Assembly (NCBI GenBank): GCA_031268145.1
Contig: JAIRXS010000030.1
Coordinates: 1-64,000 of the forward strand
Origin: Candidatus Endomicrobiellum siamense
GTDB taxonomy: Bacteria; Elusimicrobiota; Endomicrobiia; Endomicrobiales; Endomicrobiaceae
DNA: 64,000 nucleotides
Direction of reading: 5' to 3'
This document shows positions 1 through 10,900 of this stretch, piece by piece (position 1 is the stretch's first letter; each line of letters starts with the position of its first letter). A model generated the notes under the pieces. It did not search any database, was not told the origin of the DNA, and worked only from the letters and a program-made list of their open reading frames with translations. Made by a program: the position numbers and the translations under genes.

Positions 1-221
1 TTAACATTAATAATACTAAAGGAAATTTAGGCCATGTAGCGTTCGGTGGAGGATCAAGTATTGGAGGTGCTTTTTCAGATAACGGTCAAGCTTGGACTTT
101 TGGCTCAGGAAATGCATCACAATATTACATTAAGAACGTTTCGTTTGACCTAGGAATTAATAATACTGCTAATGAAAATAGACCTATAAATTACGCTGTG
201 CAATATTGCATAAAATATTAA
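1..221 (+). CDS. C-terminal fragment of a phage-tail-collar-like protein (partial)
   Basis: The reading frame is open from the window edge (codons begin at base 3) to a TAA at 219-221. The 72 visible residues are rich in Gly, Asn and Ser and end in NRPINYAVQYCIKY. That ending resembles the 'NRP-N-A--Y-IK' terminus of phage tail-collar/tail-fibre and microcystin-dependent-protein domains. The family match rests on this short tail only, so the role (prophage tail, tailocin or cell-surface protein) is inference. The 5' part lies outside the window. A GT8 glycosyltransferase starts 20 bases downstream on the same strand. Confidence 0.45.
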   Translation, partial: NINNTKGNLGHVAFGGGSSIGGAFSDNGQAWTFGSGNASQYYIKNVSFDLGINNTANENRPINYAVQYCIKY

Positions 222-241
222 ATTTTATAAAGAGATAGAGA

Positions 242-1156
242 ATGATGAATTCTAAAGAAATTAATATAGCTTTTTGCTTTGATGAAAACTTTTGGATATA
301 CGCAGGAGTTACTATAGTTAGCTTATTAGAAACTGCTGAAAAACAAACGAAATACAGTATATATTGCATTATTTCTAACTCTCTCAACAATAAAATGCAA
401 AATATTCTAGAATCAATCTTTAAGCTATATTCCTCTTTTTCCAGCATAAAATTCATCAAAGTAAAAAACAAATTAGATAAAATAAAATCAAATAAAAAAG
501 CCCTTTATTATAGACTTTTGCTACCACAAATTCTGCCAGATGTAAACAAAATAATTTATACGGATATAGATTTAATTTTTAACTCTGACTTGCAAGATCT
601 ATACTCTATAGATTTAACTAATTATTATATAGCAGCTACAAAGGATGGCTATAAAGGAAATGAAAGCTATACTCTTTGGCAAAAATATGGAATTTGCTCT
701 ATTGCAAAAAAAGAACAATACATAAATTCTGGAGTGTTATTGTTAAATTTAAACAATATACGAACGGATAAAATAGACACATATTGGGTAGAATTAGCAG
801 AAAAAGAAAGTTTTCCTTTTCATGATCAGGACATAATAAATTTAGCATGTAAAGAAAAAATAGTTTTTCTGCCAGAAGAATACAACTTTTCTTATGATAT
901 CGCAAAAATTATTCATTTTGCAGGAGGAGGCAAACCTTGGGCATCTTATCAGGACACCATAAAATTTTCTGAGCTTTGGTGGTTTTATGCTCATAAAACA
1001 CCTTTTATTTCTTTTTTCTTAGCTAACTATTATAAATCCAATTATAACTCTTTAACTAAAGTTTTACCTAAATGGATTGGCAGATTTATATGTTGGTTTA
1101 TTTTAAACAAAGCAAATAGGCATAAATTTTTCAACAAATATGTAAAGGACATATAA
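242..1156 (+). CDS. Glycosyltransferase family 8 protein (LPS-type hexosyltransferase)
   Basis: This 304-residue protein matches GT8 retaining sugar transferases (RfaI/RfaJ/GspA-like), which move a hexose from a UDP-sugar onto a cell-surface glycan. Seen in the sequence: the N-terminal IAFCFDENF strand, the metal/UDP-binding DID motif at residues 108-110 within YTDIDLIFNSDL, a mid-protein HDQDIIN motif, and the C-terminal HFAGGGKPW motif typical of the family. It is cytoplasmic, with no signal peptide. An AGAGATAGAGA purine stretch precedes the ATG at 242; a second ATG follows directly at 245. It may be cotranscribed with the partial gene upstream and converges on the msbA-like gene. The exact acceptor sugar cannot be read from the sequence. 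Confidence 0.85.
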   Translation: MMNSKEINIAFCFDENFWIYAGVTIVSLLETAEKQTKYSIYCIISNSLNNKMQNILESIFKLYSSFSSIKFIKVKNKLDKIKSNKKALYYRLLLPQILPDVNKIIYTDIDLIFNSDLQDLYSIDLTNYYIAATKDGYKGNESYTLWQKYGICSIAKKEQYINSGVLLLNLNNIRTDKIDTYWVELAEKESFPFHDQDIINLACKEKIVFLPEEYNFSYDIAKIIHFAGGGKPWASYQDTIKFSELWWFYAHKTPFISFFLANYYKSNYNSLTKVLPKWIGRFICWFILNKANRHKFFNKYVKDI

Positions 1157-1178
1157 ACACCGCTTACTTCTAACCTAT

Positions 1179-2963
1179 CTAATCCTGCATGAATTGAATT
1201 TTATATAGATTTGCATAATAACCATTTAAAGCTAATAGTTCTGCATGTGTTCCATATTCTACAATATTACCTGACTCAAACACATATATTTTATCTGAAT
1301 TAATAATTGTAGACAATCTATGAGCAATTACTATTGAAGTTCTCCCTTTCATTAACCTCTCAAGGCCTTCTTGTACCATACGCTCAGATTTTGAGTCAAG
1401 AGAACTTGTAGCTTCATCAAGTAAAAGTATAGGTGCATTTTTTAGCATAGCCCGTGCAATAGAAATCATTTGTTTTTGGCCACCAGATAAATTACTACCG
1501 CGCTCTCCCACAATAGTATCATAACCCTGATCCTGATTTATAATAAAGTTATGAGCTGCCGCATGTTTAGCTGCATTGATAGCTTCTTCATCTGTGGCAT
1601 TAAGGTTACCCATTAATATATTCTTTTTAATCGTATCATCAAAAAGAACTACATCTTGAGAAACAAAGGCAATATTATCCCTTAAAGATTCTATTGTTAT
1701 ATCTCTAATATCCCGCTCATCTATTTGTATACTCCCTTCTTTAACTTCATAAAATCTCAATATCAAATTTATTAAAGTAGACTTTCCAGAACCTGCAGCA
1801 CCAACAACTGCAATTTTTTCCCCCTCTTTTACTTCTAAGTTAATACCATGCAACACTTCAATACCTTGAGTATAGTCAAATTTAACTTTGTTTACTTTTA
1901 TAATACCCTTAGTAGCTTTAAACACTTTAGCATTGGATTTATTAACTATAGTCGGTTTTTTATCTATTACAGAAAAAATACGGTCAATAGCTACTATCCC
2001 CATCTGTAGGCGAGAATTTAAATTTGCTAAAGATTTCATAGGTTGATATGCAGCAACTATAGCAATTAAAAACACAACAAAGTCTCCTGTAGTAAGACTG
2101 CCATGCATAATTCTGTATCCACCATAAGCAAGCGTACCAGCTGCTGCAATTCCTCCAAAAAATTCCATTAAAGGACTTAAAATATTATTGTTTTTTGCCA
2201 TTTTTACTTCTATATTAGCTATTGCTTCAGCACTACCCCTAACCTTTTTGGTTTCTTCGGATTCCATATTATAAGACTTTACTATTTTTACACCTTGGAA
2301 AGATTGAGCTAAAATTGCATATAAGTTTCCAAATGAACTTTGCTGGCTACGGAAAATCTTTTTTATTTTTTTACCAAAATATACCATAGGGTAAAAGCCT
2401 ATAGGAAAAAGTATAAACATTGCTGCCGCCATATCAAAACTTTTCCAAAACATAAGTATTATTAAAAAAACAACAGAACATGCATCTCTAACAAGCGTTG
2501 TGGTACTATTTATTATTACATCTCTTATCGTATTTAAATCGTTCATAAAATAAACTAAAAGATTGCCTGAATTATTCCTATGAAAAAACTCCAAATCTTG
2601 AGATATAAACCTCTCATACAGATCACCTTGCAATCTCTTGGTAAAATTTGCTCCAAGTCTAGTCATTGTGACTGACTGGAAATACTGAGCAAACCCTTTT
2701 GCTCCAAATGCAACTATAACTTCTAGCGCTATTGTAATTAAAATATCTCTGTTTTGTTCTATAAAAACTTTATCAAAAACAGGTTTAAGTAAACTTACAG
2801 ACCAAGCATTCAAGACAGAATAAATTCCCATAAAAATTGTAGACAAAGCTAAAAGTTTCCATTGTGGCAAAACATACCATATCCATAAACGTTTAATCTT
2901 TTGTATTGATTCAGGACTTACATTTCCTATAATTTTATGTTTCAATTTAGAAAAAATATTCAT
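1179..2963 (-). CDS. msbA: MsbA-like lipid A/lipid ABC exporter (fused membrane and ATPase domains)
   Basis: About 594 residues: an N-terminal six-helix ABC exporter membrane domain (to about residue 320), then a nucleotide-binding domain. The latter has Walker A GAAGSGKST near residue 385, the LSGGQ signature near 490, Walker B ILLLDEATSSLD and the IAHR switch histidine. The half-transporter layout and length fit MsbA, which flips lipid A-core or phospholipid across the inner membrane. I start at the ATG at 2963 because AAGGAT lies just upstream; another in-frame ATG at 2984 has no such site. It follows the ABC-F gene on the same strand after about 40 bases. Multidrug or peptide export cannot be excluded by sequence alone. 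Confidence 0.8.
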   Translation of the reverse strand: MNIFSKLKHKIIGNVSPESIQKIKRLWIWYVLPQWKLLALSTIFMGIYSVLNAWSVSLLKPVFDKVFIEQNRDILITIALEVIVAFGAKGFAQYFQSVTMTRLGANFTKRLQGDLYERFISQDLEFFHRNNSGNLLVYFMNDLNTIRDVIINSTTTLVRDACSVVFLIILMFWKSFDMAAAMFILFPIGFYPMVYFGKKIKKIFRSQQSSFGNLYAILAQSFQGVKIVKSYNMESEETKKVRGSAEAIANIEVKMAKNNNILSPLMEFFGGIAAAGTLAYGGYRIMHGSLTTGDFVVFLIAIVAAYQPMKSLANLNSRLQMGIVAIDRIFSVIDKKPTIVNKSNAKVFKATKGIIKVNKVKFDYTQGIEVLHGINLEVKEGEKIAVVGAAGSGKSTLINLILRFYEVKEGSIQIDERDIRDITIESLRDNIAFVSQDVVLFDDTIKKNILMGNLNATDEEAINAAKHAAAHNFIINQDQGYDTIVGERGSNLSGGQKQMISIARAMLKNAPILLLDEATSSLDSKSERMVQEGLERLMKGRTSIVIAHRLSTIINSDKIYVFESGNIVEYGTHAELLALNGYYANLYKIQFMQD

Positions 2964-3002
2964 TGTCGTATCCTTATATATCATGTTTTATAAATTATTT
3001 TC

Positions 3003-4844
3003 TTATAATTCATCAATAAGCTGTTTAAAATGTTTTGATTCCTGTTCGAATTTCTTAGTATTTAAATCAAGGTCTGTGTATAAACATTCTATTTTATTTT
3101 TTAAAACTTTATTAAATTTAGACACCTCAGATATAACTGCAACGTTCCCTTCTGTAGAGGCAACAATAAGTTGTTCTGTGTTTAAAGTTAATTCTTTTTC
3201 TAAATCAAATATATTTTTTTCAATCATTTTAATTTCTTTTTCTAAAGGATTTAATATTTTAGACTTGTCTTGTACTATTTGGGCTCTAATCTTTTTTATT
3301 TCATCTTTGCTTTTCTTTAAAGATATTTGAGAAGACGTTGTCCTTTTTAAAAAGTCGCCTTCATCTTCCCAACCACGCAAGTCAAGGAAATCTTTATATT
3401 TACCATCAAAAACAGAAGCTGCATTTCTATCAAAAATTATAAGTTTTGTAGCAATAGTATGTAGAATATCTTCATTGTGGGTAACCATGATAACAGCCCC
3501 CTGAAACTCATTAATTGCTCTTATCAAACTTTCGCATGACTCTATATCTAAGTGGTTAGTAGGTTCATCCAGTAATAATAAATGACATGAATTTGCTAAA
3601 ATTTTTCCCAAAAGAACTCTACTCTTTTCCCCACCACTTAAAACCTCAATCTTTTTTAAAGCATCATCTCCACTAAACATCATAGAACCTGCAATATTTC
3701 TTGCCTTTTGAGGTAAGCAATCTGAATTTGAATTAATTATTTCTTCATAAACAGTTTTTTTAGGGTTCAAATTTGCGCTGTCTGACTGAACAAAATAGGA
3801 TACTTTTAAATCAGGATGTTTTTTTATACTTCCATCCAAAGGCGTTAACCTTTCTGAAAGCAACTTTAAAAGCGTAGACTTTCCTTTGCCATTCTTACCA
3901 ATGACACATATTCTATCATTTTTCAGAACGTCAAAATTTAATTTATTTATCAGGTGTAAATCTTTTGTATAACCAAAAGATAAATTATAGATACTTAAAA
4001 TTTTAGACGCATGAAAATTTAATCCTGAAAAAGAAAAATTAAGACTCTCTATTTTTGATAATTCTTCCAAATTCTCTTGTTTCTCTAAAGATTTAATACG
4101 CGACTGTACCATACCTGCAAGCCTAGCTTTAGCTCTAAAACGCCTTATGAATAATTCAGTTTGCTTTTTTTTCTTTTCAACATTTAATCTTGTTTTTTCG
4201 TATATTTCTTCTTCTTTATCTAATTGTTCGTAAAGTTTGTATGTGGATCCTTCAACCTTTCTTGCTTTTACTCTATGTATTGCTATGCAATGCGTAATAA
4301 CAGCATCCATAAACCTTCTATCATGTGTTATAAGGATTATCTCACCTTGCCAAGAACGTAAAAATCCACTTAACCATCTTATTGCAACAATATCTAAATA
4401 GTTATTAGGCTCATCCAACATGAGCATATTAACATCTGACAATAAAACTTTTGCTAAATTAATACGTATCTTATATCCGCCTGAAAAATCTAAGGGATTT
4501 TTGTGTAAATCATTTGTAGAAAAACCAAGCCCTGAAAGAATCTTCTCTGCTTTCCACTTTTCATCCTCTTGGTTTTTAGGCAAAGCAAGACAAACTTCTT
4601 CCAAAACACTCGGACAAGTAAAATTTATATGTTGTTCTAAATATCCTATCTTATAATTTTTTGGAATACTAATAGTTCCAGAATCATAGTCCATTTTATT
4701 TAAAATTATTTTAAATAAAGATGTTTTGCCATGTCCGTTTCTTCCTACAAGACCAATCTTTTCTTTTGCATTGATATTTAAATTTAAATCATCAAACAAT
4801 GTCCTACTGCCAAAAGATTTATTTAAATTAGAAATCTTAATCAT
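3003..4844 (-). CDS. ABC-F family ATPase (Uup/YheS-like ribosome-associated factor)
   Basis: The 613-residue protein has two ABC ATPase domains in tandem and no membrane helices, as in the ABC-F translation factors. Domain 1 shows [11 protein letters not shown] (about residues 34-44), an SGGYKIR signature and [11 protein letters not shown]. The inter-domain linker is charged and rich in Lys/Arg. Domain 2 shows [19 protein letters not shown] and [14 protein letters not shown]-terminal helical, coiled-coil-like extension from about residue 520 is the arrangement of Uup and YheS. Members act on the ribosomal E site or in branched-DNA tolerance; which applies here is not decidable. It is divergent from the gene at 5012 across a 167-base AT-rich spacer. 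Confidence 0.85.
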   Translation of the reverse strand: MIKISNLNKSFGSRTLFDDLNLNINAKEKIGLVGRNGHGKTSLFKIILNKMDYDSGTISIPKNYKIGYLEQHINFTCPSVLEEVCLALPKNQEDEKWKAEKILSGLGFSTNDLHKNPLDFSGGYKIRINLAKVLLSDVNMLMLDEPNNYLDIVAIRWLSGFLRSWQGEIILITHDRRFMDAVITHCIAIHRVKARKVEGSTYKLYEQLDKEEEIYEKTRLNVEKKKKQTELFIRRFRAKARLAGMVQSRIKSLEKQENLEELSKIESLNFSFSGLNFHASKILSIYNLSFGYTKDLHLINKLNFDVLKNDRICVIGKNGKGKSTLLKLLSERLTPLDGSIKKHPDLKVSYFVQSDSANLNPKKTVYEEIINSNSDCLPQKARNIAGSMMFSGDDALKKIEVLSGGEKSRVLLGKILANSCHLLLLDEPTNHLDIESCESLIRAINEFQGAVIMVTHNEDILHTIATKLIIFDRNAASVFDGKYKDFLDLRGWEDEGDFLKRTTSSQISLKKSKDEIKKIRAQIVQDKSKILNPLEKEIKMIEKNIFDLEKELTLNTEQLIVASTEGNVAVISEVSKFNKVLKNKIECLYTDLDLNTKKFEQESKHFKQLIDEL

Positions 4845-4962
4845 AAATACAATATAAGCCTCTACCTTATCCTAAAAGTTGTAATCAAAGTTACGTTGTC
4901 TTTCACATAATAAAAATAGATATTTTTCAATCTATTGCTTTTTTGATTTTATTTGATTTTTG

Positions 4963-4991
4963 TTGTATATTATCAAGTAGTTTATTATACT
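4963..4991 (+). promoter_or_regulatory. Candidate sigma-70 promoter for the 5012 gene and recG
   Basis: TTGTAT (4963-4968) and TATACT (4986-4991) are separated by 17 bases, in the only spacer upstream of the plus-strand pair. The purine ribosome site TAGGGAG lies within 10 bases of the -10 box, so the leader would be only about 14 nt. This is why confidence is low. Confidence 0.35.
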
Positions 4992-5011
4992 AAATATAGG
5001 GAGAAATCACT

Positions 5012-5560
5012 ATGAAAGGCAACCTCTTGGTAATTTTAGTGGCAGTCATAGCGGCAATAGCTTCTGCTATGTATGTTTCAAATAAATTGCAAACTAGACA
5101 AAATAAGATTTTTGAACAAACTTTCATAAATGCTAAAGCATCTGTTTCTGCTCCAAAATTAAGTAGAAACGCCGATACTGAAAAACAAGCAAAAGAAGAA
5201 TTAAAAGATCCTAATGCAGAGGTTTATTTTTATACAAGAAATATCAGAGGAGTTGAATATTCACTCGTATACGCAAAATATCCTGCCCAAGCAAGTTTTG
5301 ACGGTGCTATAGCAGGCATTGCCAATACGTTTAAAAACTACAACTTTCAATACACAACCAAAGAAAATAAAATAAATGATTTAGATGGAGTGTTACTAAC
5401 GGGTAGTTTTAATAAAAACGAAACAAGCTATGGTATTAAAGAGCAATTTGTAAAAGATAATAACACTTTTTGGCAATTTATTGTCGTTTTTCGAAATGAA
5501 TATAACAATGCTGATTTAGCTCAAAATTATATTGACTCTATAAAAATAATCAAAGAATAA
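5012..5560 (+). CDS. Small membrane-anchored or exported protein of unknown function
   Basis: I do not recognise the family. The 182-residue product opens with MKGNLLVILVAVIAAIASAMY, a hydrophobic helix of about 20 residues that reads as a signal anchor. A short charged stretch follows, then a soluble domain from about residue 65 with alternating aromatic strands (VYFYTRN, YSLVYAKYP). This is reminiscent of small periplasmic domains that bind lipids or assist assembly. There is no cysteine lipobox. GGGAG precedes the ATG. recG begins 21 bases after its stop, so the two are probably cotranscribed, though no functional link is evident. Confidence 0.6.
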   Translation: MKGNLLVILVAVIAAIASAMYVSNKLQTRQNKIFEQTFINAKASVSAPKLSRNADTEKQAKEELKDPNAEVYFYTRNIRGVEYSLVYAKYPAQASFDGAIAGIANTFKNYNFQYTTKENKINDLDGVLLTGSFNKNETSYGIKEQFVKDNNTFWQFIVVFRNEYNNADLAQNYIDSIKIIKE

Positions 5561-5581
5561 ACCCAAAATTGATTCTAGTAA

Positions 5582-7687
5582 ATGTTAAGCATAGACAGCT
5601 ATATACAATATTTAAAAGGGATTTCTTCAAGAAGAGCCAACTTATTTAGCAAACTTGGGGTCAATACTTTATATGATTTGCTTTCTTTTTTCCCTGCTTC
5701 TTACCAAGACAGAACAAAAAATGTTTCAATAGAAGAGCTAATTTATAATAACAGTCAAGGCTGTATTTTTGTACAGATAGGTAATCAACATGAAAAAAGA
5801 CTTTCTATAAATTTAAGCGTTTTAGATATAGAAGTATTTGATGGCAAGTCTTACGGACATATTAGATTTTTTAGAAAAACAAATTTATATTCAAGAATTG
5901 ATATTTTTTCTTATCTTAAACAAATATTTATTAAAGGATACTTTGCTTATATTTATGGCGACGCAAAAACAGAATACAACAGCATCGTAATAAGCACAAT
6001 TGACTATGAAGTCTTACGAGATAAAAATGCCACGCCCCTATATTTTAAAAAAATAATCCCAGTATATAATGCGACAGAAGGCTTAAAACAAAAATTTATA
6101 AGAGAATTTATTAAAACTTCGATACATTCTTATAGCAATTTATATCCTGATTTATCTAGCCTAATACCAAAATCTTATAACTTAAATCTTATACAAATAT
6201 CTGAAGCTATAAAAAAAATACACTATCCAAAATCAATGCAAGAAGCAGAAGAGGCAAGAAAAGCCTTTGCCTTACAAGAATTTTTAATTTTACAGATGTC
6301 TCTTCTCATTTCAAGAAATAATCTTTTACAAAGAAATAAAATTCAAAAATATACAATAAAAAAAACTTTATTATCAGATTTTAAAAATAATTTGACTTTT
6401 AGTTTTACCTCTGACCAAAAAAAAGCAATAAACGATATTTTTAGAGATATGCAAGGCACAAAAAGCATGAATAGAATGCTCATGGGCGATGTCGGCTCAG
6501 GCAAGACTATAGTTGCTTTAAGTGCTATTTTACTTGCTGTAGAAAACGCTTATCAGACAATGATCATCGCTCCTACAGAGATATTAGCAGAGCAACATTA
6601 TCTTACAATTTCTAACATATTAAAAGGATTAAATGTAAAAATAGCTTTGGCAACGTCTTCTACATTAAAAAAGAAACAAGAAAAAGAACTTCTATTAGAA
6701 AATCTTGCAAATGGGCAAATACAAGTAGTAATCGGAACACACGCTTTAATAGAAGATAAAATAAAATTTAAAAATTTATCTTTAATAGTCATTGACGAAC
6801 AACACCGTTTTGGAGTTGTCCAAAAATTTCAAGCTTTATATAAAGCACAAACTCCAGATGTTTTAATGATGACAGCTACACCAATACCAAGAGCATTAGC
6901 CATGACAATCTACGGAGAAATAGATATTACAACAATAAAACATATGCCTCAGGGAAGAATACCGGTTAAAACTTATTTAACAGACGAGGCAACAGCTTAT
7001 TTTAATACAATTAAAGAATTAAAAGAAGGTAATCAAGCCTATATAGTGTACCCTCTTATAGAGGAATCTGACAAACTTACGCTAAAGTCTGCAATAAAGG
7101 ATTTCGAAAAATTATCTAAAGGTATTTTTAAAGACTTTAAGGTTGGTTTATTGCACGGCAAAATGAAACCTCAAGAAAAAAATTCAGAAATGCAAAAGTT
7201 TAAAAATAAAGAATTTGATGTGTTAATATCTACAACTGTTATAGAAGTTGGTATAGATGTTCCAAACGCTACCGTTATAATAATCCAACACGCTGAAAGA
7301 TTTGGACTATCAGCACTACATCAACTAAGAGGAAGAGTAGGAAGAAGTGCAAAACAATCTTATGCATATTTAATAAGTTCATCAGATAGTGAAAGCGCCA
7401 ACAAAAGACTTTCTGTTATGACAACAACAAATGACGGGTTTCAAGTTGCTCAAGAAGATTTAAAAATGAGAGGGCCTGGCGAATTAATGGGGACTATACA
7501 ACATGGATTTCCAACTTTTAAAGCTGCAGACTTAGTAAAAGATGTTGATATGATAGCTCTCAGTAGAGATATAGCCATTAGCATTCTAAAAGAAGATCCT
7601 TATCTTTTAAAACAAGAAAATTTACCACTTAAAAACCTTATCAATAAACATTTTCCCAGTAAAACAAAATTTATTAATGTTGGTTAG
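5582..7687 (+). CDS. recG: ATP-dependent DNA helicase RecG
   Basis: RecG remodels stalled replication forks and branch-migrates Holliday junctions. The 701 residues match the usual length of about 690. An N-terminal wedge/OB region (residues 1-250) precedes two helicase lobes. Visible motifs are Walker A GDVGSGKT near residue 300, the motif Ia region APTEILAEQH, DEQHRFG (motif II), TATPIPRALAMT (motif III), then STTVIEVGIDVPNA and QLRGRVGRSAKQSY (motifs V/VI). The TRG-like tail, FQVAQEDLKMRGPGELMGT, is intact. It is cytoplasmic. The start at 5582 gives a full-length N-terminus. A short GCGCA/TGCGC hairpin lies about 70 bases after the stop, before the IS remnant. Confidence 0.96.
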   Translation: MLSIDSYIQYLKGISSRRANLFSKLGVNTLYDLLSFFPASYQDRTKNVSIEELIYNNSQGCIFVQIGNQHEKRLSINLSVLDIEVFDGKSYGHIRFFRKTNLYSRIDIFSYLKQIFIKGYFAYIYGDAKTEYNSIVISTIDYEVLRDKNATPLYFKKIIPVYNATEGLKQKFIREFIKTSIHSYSNLYPDLSSLIPKSYNLNLIQISEAIKKIHYPKSMQEAEEARKAFALQEFLILQMSLLISRNNLLQRNKIQKYTIKKTLLSDFKNNLTFSFTSDQKKAINDIFRDMQGTKSMNRMLMGDVGSGKTIVALSAILLAVENAYQTMIIAPTEILAEQHYLTISNILKGLNVKIALATSSTLKKKQEKELLLENLANGQIQVVIGTHALIEDKIKFKNLSLIVIDEQHRFGVVQKFQALYKAQTPDVLMMTATPIPRALAMTIYGEIDITTIKHMPQGRIPVKTYLTDEATAYFNTIKELKEGNQAYIVYPLIEESDKLTLKSAIKDFEKLSKGIFKDFKVGLLHGKMKPQEKNSEMQKFKNKEFDVLISTTVIEVGIDVPNATVIIIQHAERFGLSALHQLRGRVGRSAKQSYAYLISSSDSESANKRLSVMTTTNDGFQVAQEDLKMRGPGELMGTIQHGFPTFKAADLVKDVDMIALSRDIAISILKEDPYLLKQENLPLKNLINKHFPSKTKFINVG

Positions 7688-7782
7688 TAAGTCTACCTCT
7701 AAAAATTATTTTTTACCGCGTGATTTGATTTTAGTCTTTTTAAAATTAGTAAACCCTTGCGCAATTTTATGCGCTTCTTTGT

Positions 7783-7955
7783 GGGTTGTGTAAAAAAGAG
7801 TGTGTAAAGATCCTTTGGTATAATGAAACTAAAGGAGCGTTAAAGTGGTGTTCAAAGATTCATAATTGGGATCAGATTTACAATCAGTTGCTTATTATTT
7901 CGGATAAAATTAACAACACAAAAAGGCAACTTTACACAAAATTTTTTACAGTCCC
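7783..7955 (+). mobile_element. Internally deleted IS256/mutator-type insertion sequence (MITE-like, 173 bp)
   Basis: Two ends match as imperfect inverted repeats. The left end 7783-7809 starts GGGTTGTGTAAAAAA and ends TGTGTAAAG. The reverse complement of 7930-7955 starts GGGACTGTAAAAAAT and ends TGTGTAAAG. Between them a plus-strand frame reads ALKWCSKIHNWDQIYNQLL, which resembles the C-terminal 'KW--PIxNWxxxxNQLaIxFxxRI' tail of IS256-family transposases. Nearly all of the transposase is gone. No clear target-site duplication is visible. The right end stops four bases short of the autotransporter stop codon. The family call rests on the tail motif and the GTGTAAA-type ends. Confidence 0.5.
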
Positions 7956-7959
7956 AAAT

Positions 7960-10900
7960 TTAAAATGAATATTTTATCCCCATACTGCCTGCAATATCTC
8001 TATATTTACTTGCTTTACTCATATCTACTTGTGCGTATACTTGCAATCTCTCTGTTATTTTATACAAGCCTCCTAAATTTCCTCCTATCTCTATTGCCCC
8101 TAGTTGTGCACCTCTTGTCTTCATCTGTACTTCTGTCCCTATTATCCTACTCCCTATCTCCATTTCCTGACCTAGCAATACATATTTCACTCCAGCTCTT
8201 ATATTCCAACCAAAATCTTTCACCAATCCTTTTAGTTCTATCCCTGTCCTTGCACTGCTTCTTACATATTCTTTCCCTTCTACTTCCAACCTCAATGCAT
8301 ACTCTCCTTCTTCCTTATACCTTTTTAACACTACTACCTTTGTATTTACTCCTACATACGGACTTACCTTTACTCTATTATTTCCAACTCTATACCCTAC
8401 CTCCATATCTAACTCACCTTTTATTCCTCTTGTACCCCCTTTTGCCTCTTCTTCAACTCCCAAATTTATCACCCTTCTTATCTCATATTCGCTTATATTT
8501 CCTAAAAGCAATCCCTTTACATCTATTTTCCCCTTACTTATTCCTCCATATATACCAACTCCATTATTCTTTACCTCCCCTTCGCTCCTTCCTTGCTTTA
8601 TCCAATCCTTATTAAACTCACACCTTACCCCTACCATTACATCCTCTTTTCTTACTATATCTAGTCCTGCTAATACTACCCCTTTATTTACTTCCAACCT
8701 TCCTGGCGAGTTATCACTAGAATCTATACCTATCTTTACCCCCTTCACTTTTGCCCATACCTTATTTGATAACTCTTTCTTGTCCACACCATTCCTCTGT
8801 ACATACTCATATACACTTCTATCACCATCATCTAACATTTGACTTGCCAATACATTGCTTATAAAGTATCCACTCGTTTGGCTTAACACTTCTTTCTTCT
8901 CTTTTACCTCCAACCCTTTTAATATTATCAACGCTGTCTTCTTATCTCTATCTTTCTCATATTCTACTGACTCTGACAAATAACCCAACTTCTCTCCCAC
9001 TTCTATCTCATTACTACTTAACTCCTCTTTATTTAGTATCCCTATACTAGACAATCCTACATCAGCTACCCACAACTTATGCGCTCTTATTTCTTCTACA
9101 ACCTTCGGCAGCAACACTATCCATTTCCCTTCGTATCCATACTCAACTTCATGATTTTCCACAATTACATTTCCAAATAGCCCTTCTAAACTCCCGTACT
9201 TTATCAACATGTACGATTTTCCTTTACAGTACCCATTCTCTCTTATTTCTAATTTACTTCTTTCCCCTAACCTCACCTTCCCTTCACATATTATCTGGTC
9301 ACTACTTCCCCATCCTTCTCCTTTCTCTCCTCCAAATACCTCCATATCCACCTTTCCTTCCTGTACATACTCACCTACACTTACTATATTTGCTTCCCCG
9401 TTTACTACATTAAACCTTGCTTCTTGCTCTACCACCAAACTCTTTCTTACATCTAATTGTAACCCTATCCCCAAATCAAACTCTATATTGTCTTTTATAT
9501 TTAATTTCTCTACTATTGTCTTCTCATTACTATTTAAGTTAAACTTCCCATTTCCACAAATATCTACTCTACTACCTATCCCTCTACTTGTTATCGGATC
9601 ATTCATATTCACTACTCCATTTGCTCCTATATCAAACCTAACTACTCCATTTCCTTCCATATGTATCCCATTTGACTTCCCACTTGCTATATTTCCTCTA
9701 AATTCTGCTACCTTATCACCAACATCTATACCTACTTCTCCCCCTTCTACGTATATCCCTCCTCCACACACCCCTGCTTTATTATTTATAAACCTTATTT
9801 CTCCCTTCATCTTCACCTTTGAATTTATTACACTTATCGCTCCTCCACTACTACTTGCCACATTGTTTTCAAAATTTATTACACTATTATCAAATACTAC
9901 TTCCCCTCTTTCTTCTACATACATCCCTCCCCCTGCTTCTGCTCTATTACCACTAAATCTCAACCCACTATTGCTAACAAATACCCTTGTTGGCATATTA
10001 TTAATATTTAAGTTAGTGCCAAACAAACTCTCTTTTCTATCTACACATATCGCACCTCCAAACGTCCCTTCATTCCTTTCAAAATTTATCCCACTACCAA
10101 CAATATTTATACTCGCTTTCAACGCTCGTATCCCTCCTCCAAATCCTCTTGCTTTATTCCCTATAAAATTTATAGTCGAATTTATATTTTCCCATCTTGT
10201 CCCATCTTCTATACATATCCCTCCTCCGTGCGCTCCCCACCCTTTTGCCTCATTATCAATAAAGTTTAACTCACTATCATCTACTACTATCTTGGAATTA
10301 TCCCCACTATATATCCCGCCCCCTTTTTCCCCTTTGTTCTCTTCAAAATTTACCCTTGACCCATTAAAATTAATTACCCCTCCATTAGCACTTATCCCTC
10401 CTCCTGAACCAAATCCCCCTTTATTATCTATAAAGTTTACCACTGCACTACTGAAATTTATCGTCGACTGTCCCTCAGGTATCTCAAATAATGGATACCC
10501 TAAGCAATACTTCGCATATATTGCCCCTCCACTTTCTCCCTCATTATCCTCAAAATTTACTCTCCCACTTACTTCAAGATTTGCACCCTCTAAGTATATT
10601 GCCCCTCCTTTCATCTCCCCTACTCTATCACCCATCCTATTGTTATAAGTATAAAACCTCTTCATTGTCACATCTTTTATACTTAATTCCTTTCCTGAAA
10701 ATGCTCCTAATCCTACTTGAATCCCTAAATATTTATCTTTGCCGTCCAAAACTACATCGTTCCCATATACCTCTTTTAACCCAAAACCGATACTTCCATA
10801 ACCACTTTTAGACACTAGTGTTGGACTTGATGGTAATACTTCACTCTTATTTGAATAAAAAAAACTACTAAAATATGAAAATATTGCTTTTAAACTAAAA

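Noticed and set aside
7751-7787. recG terminator at the GCGCA/TGCGC hairpin
   Set aside because: Stem of only five pairs and no T-run after it. Not reported as a terminator.
7965-8615. Plus-strand Leu/Ser-rich frame of 216 codons
   Set aside because: Antisense to the autotransporter barrel region. Low-complexity product caused by base bias.
9209-10648. Long plus-strand open frame (479 codons) rich in Pro, Ser, Leu and Phe
   Set aside because: It is antisense to the autotransporter. Its length follows from the purine-rich minus coding strand, which removes stop codons on the other strand. It has no domain or ribosome site.
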